Positions 1 through 7,435 are shown, counted from the first letter of the stretch. The stretch: DNA of 31,209 bases from JAAZGD01 sp964383845 (GCA_964383845.1 CAYLIF010000015.1:1-31209); one strand, 5' to 3'. Notes: generated by a model not told the origin, from the sequence alone. A program made the numbers and translations.

Positions 1-994
1 CGTTTCTCTCTGCGTCAAGCTTTTCAAGAATTTCTTTTTGAAAAGCATATGGTCTAATCTCGAATGCCCAAGCAATTTCAGGCCCAGCACCCCTGTATCT
101 TTCTTTTTTAAGTGCACCACGAAGTCTTCCTTCTTCCTTTGGCGTATAGGTTTCGAAGTCCGAAGAATTCCAATAACTCTCAAAGGTTCCTTCCATCTTT
201 GCCATTGTCTCAGGTAAATCTTTTTTTGTTATTTTTACGTTCCACTCCAGACCACTAGAAATAGCTGCATTTGATAAATTTGAAGAGCCAACATAAGCCG
301 TTGTAAATCCCGTATCTCTATGGAATATATGGGCTTTTGCATGAAGCCTAGTACTTTTCGTATCATAGGTTATTTTTATTTCAGTGTTTGGCAGTTTGCT
401 TAATTCTTCTATGGCCTTTAGATCCGTTGCCCCCATATATGGAGTGGTAACAACTCTTAATGAGCCTCCATTTTTTAGCATAGTTTTAAGTTCGTTCATA
501 ATCATTCTAAGGCCACTCCAACGAATAAATGAAACCAACATATCCACTCGATCACTGGATAGGATTTCTTTTTTTAATTCCGAGTACATACTGGGCTCAC
601 GTGGAGAGCCTGTGAAAAGAGAGCTATGCGCTATTGAAGTGTCTGGACGACTTAACTTAATTTTCGTCCCATCGTCATGGATTGTGTCTAAGACAGAAAG
701 AAGCTGTTCACCATGCTTATCAACCTTAAACATACTAAAATCAACTTCCCTTACTTCTTTTTCCATTAAATCAATTATTCCATTTACTAGCTTTACTTGT
801 GAATGCACATCTTCCTTATCTTCTCGAATTGAGGCTAGCGCTCTTTGCACAACATCACCTAGATATTTAGAAAGTACCTTTGTGGATTCTGCTTCATCGA
901 TTTTCTCTGTTTCGGCTTTTTTATCAACCAATGTATTCAATTCTTCTCTGAGCTGCTCGTTAATTAACTGCTCATATAGTCCTGCCTTTATCAT
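1..994 (-). CDS. Phospholipase D-like / DEAD-DEAH helicase, N-terminal part (truncated by window edge)
   Basis: The frame is open from an ATG at 994 to the left edge, giving 331 residues; the 3' part lies outside the window. An AGGAG ribosome site lies 6 bases upstream of the ATG. Residues around 220-255 form a PLD nuclease-type motif, HAKAHIFHRD followed by TTAYVGSSNLS, the arrangement seen in helicases with an N-terminal PLD domain. The last visible residues, RPYAFQKEILEKL, match the Q-motif-like entry of a superfamily 2 helicase. I infer a protein of roughly 1000 residues with PLD, helicase and possibly DUF3427 domains; the last two are outside the view. Such proteins occur in accessory and defence-like loci. 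It follows a small HTH gene by 34 bp in an apparent two-gene operon. Confidence 0.82.
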   Translation of the reverse strand, partial: MIKAGLYEQLINEQLREELNTLVDKKAETEKIDEAESTKVLSKYLGDVVQRALASIREDKEDVHSQVKLVNGIIDLMEKEVREVDFSMFKVDKHGEQLLSVLDTIHDDGTKIKLSRPDTSIAHSSLFTGSPREPSMYSELKKEILSSDRVDMLVSFIRWSGLRMIMNELKTMLKNGGSLRVVTTPYMGATDLKAIEELSKLPNTEIKITYDTKSTRLHAKAHIFHRDTGFTTAYVGSSNLSNAAISSGLEWNVKITKKDLPETMAKMEGTFESYWNSSDFETYTPKEEGRLRGALKKERYRGAGPEIAWAFEIRPYAFQKEILEKLDAERN

Positions 995-1105
995 AGTGGC
1001 TCCTATTAAATTTTTTATCTGTTCTACCTTATTTCCGCCGGCCATCTTCCGGTTTTTTTGCGTCTTTAGGTATAGCCCAAGCCCAGCCTAATCTAGTGGC
1101 TCCTA
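994..1105. repeat. 12-bp direct repeat, copies exactly 100 bp apart
   Basis: TAGTGGCTCCTA occurs at 994-1005 and again at 1094-1105. The first copy covers the ribosome binding site and first base of the PLD-helicase gene; the second lies inside the HTH gene. It may be an operator or RNA target, or coincidence. Confidence 0.5.
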
Positions 1106-1193
1106 GGATTTTATTTTCCTTACACAAAATCTGAACTCTGCGTTCAGATATTTTCCATTTTTCTGCTGCCTCTTTACTTGTTATATAATCCAT
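1029..1193 (-). CDS. Small helix-turn-helix DNA-binding protein (54 aa)
   Basis: This 54-residue protein starts MDYITSKEAAEKWKISERR and ends KKPEDGRRK. Residues 5-30 have the pattern of a MerR/excisionase-type helix-turn-helix (SKEAAEKW then SERRVQILCKE). The segment GATRLGWAWAIPKDA resembles the wing of small DNA-binding proteins common in Firmicutes accessory loci. A consensus sigma-A promoter lies 42 bp upstream, so this is the first gene of the unit. The ribosome site is weak, an AGG about 12 bases before the ATG. It probably regulates itself and the downstream PLD-helicase, which is inference from position only. Confidence 0.75.
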   Translation of the reverse strand: MDYITSKEAAEKWKISERRVQILCKENKILGATRLGWAWAIPKDAKKPEDGRRK

Positions 1194-1234
1194 TTTCTTT
1201 TTAGCACCTATCTTCCTAAATAAGTTATCTTATC

Positions 1235-1263
1235 ATTATAATCGTAGAAACGAACACTATCAA
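1235..1263 (-). promoter_or_regulatory. Sigma-A type promoter for the HTH / PLD-helicase unit
   Basis: Read on the minus strand, TTGATA (1258-1263) is separated by 17 bases from a perfect TATAAT (1235-1240). Transcription would start near 1228, leaving a leader of about 35 bases before the HTH start codon at 1193. Confidence 0.75.
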
Positions 1264-1353
1264 TAGCTACTTGATTATTTGCTGAAAATTGTAACAACTT
1301 GCGGCTTTTGTGTATTTTTTGGTTTATAGGTTTTGGTTTAATTCTTTTAGCAT

Positions 1354-1402
1354 CAAAAAAAGCCAGCCTATTACTCAATAACACTTAAAATGGCTGGCTT
1401 TT
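1354..1402 (-). terminator. Rho-independent terminator after the 118-aa membrane protein gene
   Basis: AAAAGCCAGCC (1358-1368) pairs perfectly with GGCTGGCTTTT (1392-1402) across a 23-base loop. On the minus strand the stem runs into a T tract (1361-1355). The remainder of the 254-bp gap 1194-1447 holds the promoter of the next unit and nothing else I recognise. The hairpin also has T residues on the plus side and could work in both directions. Confidence 0.75.
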
Positions 1403-1447
1403 ATTATATTTCTTATAATCTATTTGTTTCTACTTATGTCTGTCTTT

Positions 1448-1804
1448 TTAGAATTCTGGTTCTACTACCACTGGCTCAACAACTTCCTCTTCTTCAATTA
1501 CTTCTATTACAACTTCTTCTTGAGGTAGAAGTTTACAAGCTATTACTCCAACTGCGAACATTAAAAGACCTAGGCCTCCGTATATTGCTATTGGCTCAAA
1601 TATTCCAGGCAGAAGCTGTGTGGGTACCATTGCTTCCATAATCATTTCTTGTGGATATCCTTGCTCCAAATATTGCTCTATGGTTTTCATGAAAATCATT
1701 ATATTATTGATTAGTGCAGCTAGGCCAAACACTCCAACCACTATTCCCCCGATTTTTAAGGCTGTGGCTATTTTAGGTCCTTTAACTTTTGTTTCTTTAC
1801 TCAT
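1448..1804 (-). CDS. Small two-helix membrane protein, function unknown (118 aa)
   Basis: I do not recognise this protein. It has a basic start (MSKETKVKGPK), a hydrophobic segment at about residues 12-38 and a second at about 69-93. The last 25 residues are dominated by Glu and Val and end VEPEF. The predicted topology is two membrane spans with both ends on the same face. An AGAGAGG ribosome site precedes the ATG. It lies 83 bp downstream of mnmG on the same strand and is followed by a terminator, so it may be the last gene of the mnmG transcript or a separate short unit. Confidence 0.7.
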   Translation of the reverse strand: MSKETKVKGPKIATALKIGGIVVGVFGLAALINNIMIFMKTIEQYLEQGYPQEMIMEAMVPTQLLPGIFEPIAIYGGLGLLMFAVGVIACKLLPQEEVVIEVIEEEEVVEPVVVEPEF

Positions 1805-1887
1805 TCTTTTTTATTCCTCTCTTAGTTATATTATTTAAGCGCTTTTACTAGTCTATCTTAGAATTGTGTTGATTGAAAGATAATTTA

Positions 1888-3636
1888 TTAATTTTCTGAG
1901 CTTTCGGCTTTTTCTTTGCTGAGATTTTTAATTCTTTTTGCCTTTTCTAAGTAAACCAATAAAACATTTATATCTGCTGGTGAAACACCAGAAATCCTTG
2001 AAGCTTGCCCTACAGAAATAGGTTGTATTAGAGCAAGTTTTTGTCTGGCTTCAAGTCTAAGTCCCTCTATCTCATTGTATGGTAAAGAAGGAGAAAGCTC
2101 TTTTTCTTCTAACTTTTTAAATCGCTTAATCTGAATAAGCTGCTTATCTATATAGCCTTTATATTTTATTCCAACCTCTATAGAAGCTATCATTGATGGG
2201 GTAAGGGGTTCCTTTGCCGGAAAAACTGACACCAACTTTTTGTAGGTAATCTCCGGTCTTTTTAATAAATCCGCTAAGCTTGTCTTATTATTTAGGGGGG
2301 TGCTATCCCATTTCTCCAAAATATCTTCCACTTCTTTTGGTAAGACTTCGGTATTTTGAAGACGTTTTACTTCATCTTCTACGGCTTGTCTCTTATGCAG
2401 ATATTTTTTATATCTCTCTTCAGTGGCTAATCCTAGGTTATAGCCTCTTTCAGTTAGCCTTTCATCTGCATTATCTTGCCTTAGGATTAGACGATATTCA
2501 GCTCTAGATGTCATGATTCTATAGGGTTCTGGTGTTCCCTTGGTTACCAAATCGTCTATTAACACTCCTATATAGCCTTCGTCTCTATGAATAATAAATG
2601 GTTCTTTATTGTCCAGCTTTAACACCGCATTAATTCCTGCTATTAGTCCTTGGGCTGCAGCTTCTTCATAGCCAGAGCTTCCATTGAATTGGCCTGAACA
2701 AAAGAGGTTCTCGATTCCTTTGTATTCCAAAGTTAGGTTAAGGTCTGACGGGTCAATACAGTCATATTCAATGGCGTAGGCAGGCCTTGCTATCCTAAGG
2801 TTTTCCAGCCCTTTGATAGTGCTATAAAATTCAACTTGAACGTCTTCTGGTAGGCTTGTCGACATTCCTTGAATATATACTTCGTCGGTGTCTAGGCCTT
2901 CTGGCTCAACAAAAAGCTGATGGCGTTCCTTGTCTTTGAAACGATCTAGCTTGTCTTCAATAGAAGGACAATACCTAACCCCCACACCTTCAATCTGCCC
3001 GCCAAAAAGAGCAGAGCGACCAAAGTTCTTTCTAATAACTCGATGGGTTCTTTCATTAGTGTAGGATAGCCAACATGAAACCTGTTCTCGTTCCAGATAA
3101 TCATTCATAAAGGAAAAAGGAACTATTATCTCGTCTCCCTTTTGCTCTACCATCTTATCAAAATCAAGACTTTGGGCTAAAACTCTAGCAGGAGTACCTG
3201 TCTTGAAACGACGAATCTTCATTCCGTGTTTTCTTAAATTATCTCCTAATTCCATTGCAGGTGATAAGCCATTAGGACCGCTATAGTAGGCGCTGCTGCC
3301 AATAAATATCTTGCCTTGCAAGAATGTTCCGGTGGCTATAATAACTGCTTTTGCAGTATATTTTGCGCCGGTTTTAAGAATGATCCCTTTTACCTGGCCA
3401 TCTTCTACTATAATATCTGTNNNNNNNNNNNNNNNNNNNNNNNNNNNNNNNNNNNNNNNNNNNNNNNNNNNNNNNNNNNNNNNNNNNNNNNNNNNNNNNN
3501 NNNNNNNNNNNNNNNNNNNNGTTGACATAATTAATGTCTTTTTGCCAAGTCTTGCAGATGCCAAAGCAGCCTCACACCCAGCGTGTCCAGCACCTATTAC
3601 AACTATATCGTAACTTCCCATTTCATAAGTTTCCAT
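1888..3636 (-). CDS. mnmG: tRNA uridine-5-carboxymethylaminomethyl modification enzyme MnmG (interrupted by assembly gap)
   Basis: MnmG is the FAD-binding partner of MnmE. The complex adds the carboxymethylaminomethyl group to U34 of certain tRNAs. The N-terminal FAD motif is visible (IVVIGAGHAGCEAA), as are GTPARV, the YCPSIEDK segment, EYDCIDPSDL, GYEEAAAQGL, TSRAEYRL and the C-terminal QASRISGVSPADI. The chosen ATG at 3636 lies 2 bp after the mnmE stop, with GGGG 8 bases upstream; an in-frame TTG at 3654 also exists. The 100 N at 3421-3520 replace the stretch that normally carries the CNP.IGG motif and the following conserved region. Homologues have about 85-90 residues there rather than 33, so the true protein is probably about 630-640 residues. 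Confidence 0.95.
   Translation of the reverse strand: METYEMGSYDIVVIGAGHAGCEAALASARLGKKTLIMSXXXXXXXXXXXXXXXXXXXXXXXXXXXXXXXXXXTDIIVEDGQVKGIILKTGAKYTAKAVIIATGTFLQGKIFIGSSAYYSGPNGLSPAMELGDNLRKHGMKIRRFKTGTPARVLAQSLDFDKMVEQKGDEIIVPFSFMNDYLEREQVSCWLSYTNERTHRVIRKNFGRSALFGGQIEGVGVRYCPSIEDKLDRFKDKERHQLFVEPEGLDTDEVYIQGMSTSLPEDVQVEFYSTIKGLENLRIARPAYAIEYDCIDPSDLNLTLEYKGIENLFCSGQFNGSSGYEEAAAQGLIAGINAVLKLDNKEPFIIHRDEGYIGVLIDDLVTKGTPEPYRIMTSRAEYRLILRQDNADERLTERGYNLGLATEERYKKYLHKRQAVEDEVKRLQNTEVLPKEVEDILEKWDSTPLNNKTSLADLLKRPEITYKKLVSVFPAKEPLTPSMIASIEVGIKYKGYIDKQLIQIKRFKKLEEKELSPSLPYNEIEGLRLEARQKLALIQPISVGQASRISGVSPADINVLLVYLEKAKRIKNLSKEKAESSEN
3421..3520. other. Assembly gap of 100 N inside mnmG
   Basis: There are exactly 100 N, the usual placeholder for a gap of unknown size. 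The reading frames on both sides agree only because N translates as unknown. Comparison with MnmG family length suggests that about 255-270 bases are really missing. Confidence 0.97.
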
Positions 3637-3638
3637 GA

Positions 3639-5012
3639 CTATTTCCCCAAACAAAATCTATTAAATACTTCATTGATAACATCGTCTTTTACGGTTTCAC
3701 CGATTATTTCCCCTAATGCATCGTGGGCATTTTTTATGTCCACTTCTATAAAATCCAAGGCTTCTTTTCGCTGAATCATTGCTATGGCATCTTCGCAGCT
3801 TTGAGCTGCCTTTTCCAACAGTTCTTGGTGGCGCACTTGGGTTATTAAAATATTCTCTTCTTGCTTAACCCTTCCACCATATACCATTTCTTCAATTTTA
3901 TCTTCGATTTCCGTGATACCCATTTCTTCAGTAACAGAAGTTTCTATAATTGTCCCATTAGCTAAGTGGTCTTGAACTTGGTCATGATTTATGGCTTTAC
4001 CTAGATCTCTTTTATTTAACAGCACCACTACCTGCTGATTTTTTACAAGTTCCATTATCATTTCATCCTCAACAGACAGCTCTTGACTACCATCTAAAAC
4101 AAGAATCACTAAATCAGCCTTCATAAATGATTGTTTGGCTTTTTCTATTCCAATCTTTTCTACTAAATCTTCGGTTTCTCTTATTCCTGCTGTGTCAATT
4201 ATTCGCAAAGGAATGTTTCTGATACTAAGCCATTCTTCAATAGTATCTCTAGTTGTTCCGGGGATTTCCGTAACTATAGCCCTATTTTCTTTTAAAAGCG
4301 CATTCATCAAGGAGGATTTTCCTACATTGGGTTTTCCAATAATAGCAACAGCTAAGCCTTCTTTGAGAATTCTTCCTGTGTGGGAAGTATCTAAGAGTTT
4401 TTTTATTCCCTTACTTACAGACAGGACTTCTTTTTCTATTTCACCATAGGTGATTTCTTCTATATCTTCTTCTGGATATTCAATGTTTACTGTTATTTTC
4501 ACCATTATATCTAGAGTTTTTTCTCTTAGCTCTCTTATTTTCAGTGAAGTACTTCCTTCTAGTTGTTCCATGGCAACCTGGAAGCCTTTTTCTGTTTTGG
4601 CCTTAATCAAATCAATTACCGCTTCTGCTTGACTGAGATCAAGGCGACCATTTAGAAATGCTCTTTTAGTAAATTCTCCAGGTTCTGCCAAAGATGCTCC
4701 TAGCTTTTGAACGCACTTTAAGATTTTTCCCAAGGCTATCATTGAACCGTGGCATTGAATTTCCACAACATCTTCACCTGTATATGTTTTTGGTCCAGGA
4801 AAGAATACAGCTAAACACTCATCTATTATCTCACCTGGCTTTTGGGGATCCATTATATGGCCATAGGAAAGACATCGGTTTTGTGAGTTTTCGGGATTTT
4901 TGGCAACAAAAATCTCATCCAAATATTCTTTGGATTTTTCCCCGCTTATTCTAATGATTCCAATTCCGCCTTCTCCTGGTGCTGTAGATATGGCCACAAT
5001 GGTAGATTCCAT
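3639..5012 (-). CDS. mnmE: tRNA modification GTPase MnmE
   Basis: MnmE is the GTPase that works with MnmG on U34 of tRNA. The protein has 457 residues: an N-terminal tetrahydrofolate-binding domain (MESTIVAISTAPGEGGIGIIR), a helical domain, and an inserted G domain with GKPNVGKSS at about 226-234, IPGTTRDT, DTAG at about 273-276 and NKRD. It ends FCLGK, the conserved C-terminal Cys motif that contributes to catalysis. The start at 5012 has AAGGAG 5 bases upstream. A longer in-frame start at 5057 would read through the preceding hairpin and is rejected. The stop is 2 bp from the mnmG ATG, implying coupled translation. Confidence 0.97.
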   Translation of the reverse strand: MESTIVAISTAPGEGGIGIIRISGEKSKEYLDEIFVAKNPENSQNRCLSYGHIMDPQKPGEIIDECLAVFFPGPKTYTGEDVVEIQCHGSMIALGKILKCVQKLGASLAEPGEFTKRAFLNGRLDLSQAEAVIDLIKAKTEKGFQVAMEQLEGSTSLKIRELREKTLDIMVKITVNIEYPEEDIEEITYGEIEKEVLSVSKGIKKLLDTSHTGRILKEGLAVAIIGKPNVGKSSLMNALLKENRAIVTEIPGTTRDTIEEWLSIRNIPLRIIDTAGIRETEDLVEKIGIEKAKQSFMKADLVILVLDGSQELSVEDEMIMELVKNQQVVVLLNKRDLGKAINHDQVQDHLANGTIIETSVTEEMGITEIEDKIEEMVYGGRVKQEENILITQVRHQELLEKAAQSCEDAIAMIQRKEALDFIEVDIKNAHDALGEIIGETVKDDVINEVFNRFCLGK

Positions 5013-5031
5013 CTCTTCTCCTTTTGGGAAA

Positions 5032-5058
5032 GATGGCCCGCATACAATGCGGGCCATC
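5032..5058 (-). promoter_or_regulatory. Perfect 12-bp intercistronic hairpin between jag and mnmE
   Basis: GATGGCCCGCAT (5032-5043) and ATGCGGGCCATC (5047-5058) form a perfect GC-rich stem with a 3-base loop. It begins 4 bp after the jag stop and ends about 20 bp before the mnmE ATG. On the coding strand it is followed only by TTTCCC, so it is a poor terminator. It is better read as an attenuator, RNA-processing site or mRNA stabiliser. Confidence 0.6.
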
Positions 5059-5062
5059 CTGG

Positions 5063-5932
5063 TTAACCTTTTCGTTTTAGTTCGATTACTACCCTACGGT
5101 ATGGCTCTTCACCTTCACTTCTTGTAACAATCTTGGGATTGTTTTGTAAAGTGGAGTGAATAACTTTTCTTTCATAAGGATTCATTGGCTCCAGTTTAAC
5201 TGACCGCCTATTTTTTACTACTTTTTCCCCTAAACGATCTGCAAGCTGTTGCAAAGTCTTTTCTCTTTTTGCCCTATAGCTTTCAGAATCTATTACTACA
5301 CGAGTGTAGTTTTCTCTGTTTTTATTGATAACTAGTCCAGTTAGATATTGAAGTGCATCGAGGGTTTGTCCTCTTTTTCCTATAATGGTTCCAGAGTCAT
5401 CACCAGAAAGGTTAATGAAAACATATTCACTATTGGCCATTCCTGTAGCTTTTAAGTCTAGGCCCATGGCTTCTATTGTATCCTTAAGAAAAGTTAAAGC
5501 TGGATGATCTGAAACTTCTACTAAATCATCTGGCTTTTCTTGAAGCAAAGGTTTTATGTCTCTTTTTCTTTCTGGAAATTCTCTTATTTCTTCTATTTTT
5601 TCAGCGGCTTTTTCCAGAGTTTTGTCAACACGTTTTTCGACGCGTTTCTCTACTTCTGCAGCTTTTTCAACAGTTTTGTCTACAGCCTTTTCAACACGCT
5701 TCCCAACTTCTGATGCTTTTTCAACTACTTTTTCTGTTAATTTCTCGGTCTTTTTTCCTTCTTTTTTTCGTTCTACACGAACCTTAGCCAGTTTACTTCC
5801 AATACCGAAGAACCCTTTACTTGGTTCTTCTAGAACCGTAACTTCTACTTCGTCGATGGTGGCTTTAATGTCAAACAGTGCCAATTCCACTGCTTCATCT
5901 ACACTGGTTCCCCATTTTTCCGAATAATCCAT
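5063..5932 (-). CDS. jag: Jag/KhpB family KH-R3H RNA-binding protein
   Basis: This is the RNA-binding protein found beside yidC in Firmicutes (SpoIIIJ-associated protein; KhpB in streptococci). The 289 residues contain an N-terminal Jag_N domain (about 1-52, with KGFFGIGSKLAKV), a long charged linker, a type II KH domain (about 150-215, with the loop GTIIGKRGQT), and an R3H domain (about 240-289, with ERKVIH). The linker at about 70-118 is made of 18-residue Glu/Lys/Val repeats of the form VEKAAEVEKRVEKRVDKT, probably a long charged helix. AGAGAGGG lies just before the ATG. It sits 39 bp downstream of yidC in the same operon. Confidence 0.93.
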   Translation of the reverse strand: MDYSEKWGTSVDEAVELALFDIKATIDEVEVTVLEEPSKGFFGIGSKLAKVRVERKKEGKKTEKLTEKVVEKASEVGKRVEKAVDKTVEKAAEVEKRVEKRVDKTLEKAAEKIEEIREFPERKRDIKPLLQEKPDDLVEVSDHPALTFLKDTIEAMGLDLKATGMANSEYVFINLSGDDSGTIIGKRGQTLDALQYLTGLVINKNRENYTRVVIDSESYRAKREKTLQQLADRLGEKVVKNRRSVKLEPMNPYERKVIHSTLQNNPKIVTRSEGEEPYRRVVIELKRKG

Positions 5933-5971
5933 TTTTTGTCCCTCTCTGATCTATATCATTGAACAACCTAT

Positions 5972-6685
5972 TTATATTTTTTTCTGCTTCTTTAATTCTG
6001 CTTCAGCTTTCAATCTTCTTCTCATTTTGTTAAGTCTAATGTTAAATAGTATTTGAACGCCTGTTCCAAAGAACCAATAAATAGTCAGGCCTGCTGGAAA
6101 GGTTCTGCCCATCCATACAATCATTACAGGGAAGAAGTATTTCATAACCTTCATCATTGGAGCCATCTGGCCCATTTGATCTGAACCCTGCTGTGCTTGA
6201 GTTTGAGAAAAAGAAATATAAGTTGTTAAACCTGCGGCAATAGGTAACACCCATTTGTCCGGTTGTGATAAATCCGATATCCAAAGAAATGCTTCATGAA
6301 CAGCAAGAATCATAGCAGGATCTTTCATGTACATTAGAGGATTTCTGAGTAATGCAAAAAGCCCAAAAATGATAGGCATTTGTATTAGCATTGGAAGACA
6401 TCCACCCATTGGGTTAAATTTTTCTTCCTTGTACAATTCCATCATTTTTATGTTTAAAGTTTCTTTGTCGTTAGCGTATTTAGCCTGTAGCTCTTTCATC
6501 TTAGGCTGTATAGCCGACATATTTGCCGTTGATTTTATTTGCTTGGCGTACAAAGGATAAAGAGCGAACCTTACTATTAGCGTAAATACTATAAGTGTTA
6601 TTCCGTAGTTCTGAATAATCGAATATAATTGCGTTAACAGCCATCCTAGAGGATTTGCGACAACCCCCATAATTTTAAAATACAT
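5972..6685 (-). CDS. yidC: Membrane protein insertase YidC (Oxa1/SpoIIIJ type)
   Basis: YidC inserts and folds membrane proteins, alone or with Sec. The 237 residues match the short Gram-positive form without the large periplasmic domain. The first transmembrane segment contains the conserved groove arginine (LIVRFALYPL, Arg39). It is followed by the cytoplasmic hairpin (MKELQAKYANDKETLNIKMM), the NPMGGCLPMLIQMPI segment and the later spans TFPAGLTIYWF and VQILFNIRLNK. The C-terminus is basic (KAEAELKKQKKI). There is no clear lipobox at the start, unlike bacillar forms. AAGGAGG lies 7 bases before the ATG; another ATG 4 bases upstream is out of frame and stops at once. Confidence 0.95.
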   Translation of the reverse strand: MYFKIMGVVANPLGWLLTQLYSIIQNYGITLIVFTLIVRFALYPLYAKQIKSTANMSAIQPKMKELQAKYANDKETLNIKMMELYKEEKFNPMGGCLPMLIQMPIIFGLFALLRNPLMYMKDPAMILAVHEAFLWISDLSQPDKWVLPIAAGLTTYISFSQTQAQQGSDQMGQMAPMMKVMKYFFPVMIVWMGRTFPAGLTIYWFFGTGVQILFNIRLNKMRRRLKAEAELKKQKKI

Positions 6686-6696
6686 TCATTTCCTCC

Positions 6697-6906
6697 TTAA
6701 GGCACCGGGTCATAACCCCCGTCATTCCACGGATGGCACCTTAAAATTCGTTTGATTCCAATATAACTTCCTTTAAAAAATCCATGCTTTTTCAAAGCCT
6801 CTATAAAATAGGCTGAACAAGTTGGATAGAATCTGCAAGTTCTGGGTAAAAAGGGAGATAGTATTTTTTGGTATACCCGGATTATGAAAATCAGGATCCA
6901 CTTCAC
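6697..6906 (-). CDS. yidD: Membrane protein insertion efficiency factor YidD
   Basis: This is a 69-residue YidD family protein, which assists YidC-dependent insertion at the inner face of the membrane. The family signature is intact: RVYQKILSPFLPRTCRFYPTC followed by CSAYFIEALKKHG, GIKRILRCHPWNDGGYDPVP. The Cys pair and the HPW..GG(Y/F)DPVP ending are conserved. Its ATG overlaps the rnpA stop by 4 bp, and its own stop is 11 bp before yidC, so rnpA, yidD and yidC are translationally coupled. Confidence 0.95.
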   Translation of the reverse strand: MKWILIFIIRVYQKILSPFLPRTCRFYPTCSAYFIEALKKHGFFKGSYIGIKRILRCHPWNDGGYDPVP

Positions 6907-7259
6907 TTACCATCACTCCTTTTTTCTTTGAGAAGGCCAGACTTTTTAAAAGCAGAAAGCATAGATTTCTTTACTTCCTGCATAGACTTATTTGCTATAG
7001 TATTTCTCGCTATAATTATAAGGTCTCTACCTTCTTTAACGTCTTTTTCCAGCTGCCTGAAGCTCTCTTTCATAAGCCTTCGCGCTCTATTTCGTTCCAC
7101 ACTATTTCCAACTTTTTTACTAGCTAAATAGGCCATTCTGTTGTATGGTAAGTTGTTTTTTTTATGGAACAAAACCACATATCTTTCCCCAACGGATTTA
7201 CCCTTGTTGTAGATAGCGGCAAAGTCGCTTTTCTTTCTTAGAACTTCCTTTTTTAGCAT
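6903..7259 (-). CDS. rnpA: Ribonuclease P protein component
   Basis: RnpA is the protein subunit of RNase P, which trims the 5' leader of pre-tRNA together with the RNA rnpB (not in this window). The 118 residues start MLKKEVLRKKSDF and contain the diagnostic RNR-type motif KKVGNSVERNRARRLMKE at about residues 49-66. The ATG at 7259 is preferred because AAGG lies about 10 bases upstream. A GTG two codons earlier (7265) is the alternative and would give 120 residues. The gene lies directly downstream of rpmH, separated by a terminator-like hairpin. Confidence 0.94.
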   Translation of the reverse strand: MLKKEVLRKKSDFAAIYNKGKSVGERYVVLFHKKNNLPYNRMAYLASKKVGNSVERNRARRLMKESFRQLEKDVKEGRDLIIIARNTIANKSMQEVKKSMLSAFKKSGLLKEKRSDGK

Positions 7260-7273
7260 AATCACAGAACCTT

Positions 7274-7300
7274 AAAACAAAAAGGCCGCTTGAGCGGTCT
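7274..7300 (-). terminator. Attenuator-like hairpin between rpmH and rnpA
   Basis: On the minus strand GACCGCT (7299-7293) and AGCGGCC (7290-7284) form a short GC stem with one mismatch and a CA loop. The run TTTTTGTTTT (7283-7274) follows. This fits a partial terminator that would make L34 mRNA more abundant than the downstream rnpA operon. Confidence 0.6.
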
Positions 7301-7435
7301 CTATGCTGTCAAGGATTTTCTTCCTCTCAATCTTCTTCTCTTTAAAACATTTTTACCGTTTTTTGTGCTCATTCTTTTTCTAAAGCCATGTTCTTTGTTT
7401 CTTTGTCTAACTTTTGGTTGAAAAGTTCTTCTCAT
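7301..7435 (-). CDS. rpmH: 50S ribosomal protein L34
   Basis: L34 is a small basic protein of the large ribosomal subunit. The 44-residue product begins MRRTFQPKVRQRNKEHGFRK and ends RRRLRGRKSLTA. The family pattern (TFQP..R.R...HGFR.RM.T.NG..VL..RR..GR..L) is complete. A GGAGGTG ribosome site precedes the ATG, and a consensus promoter lies about 90 bp upstream. It is the first gene transcribed leftward from the origin. Confidence 0.97.
   Translation of the reverse strand: MRRTFQPKVRQRNKEHGFRKRMSTKNGKNVLKRRRLRGRKSLTA

Noticed and set aside
384..1091. 235-codon open frame on the plus strand at the left edge
   Set aside because: It is the complement of the PLD-helicase gene, whose minus-strand frame contains the PLD motif and a proper ribosome site.
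5013..5057. Longer mnmE start at 5057
   Set aside because: It would translate the intercistronic hairpin; the ATG at 5012 has AAGGAG at good spacing and the family's normal start.
5556..5927. Ser/Phe/Thr-rich open frame on the plus strand, repetitive
   Set aside because: It is the mirror of the Jag linker repeats on the other strand; the repeats belong to jag.
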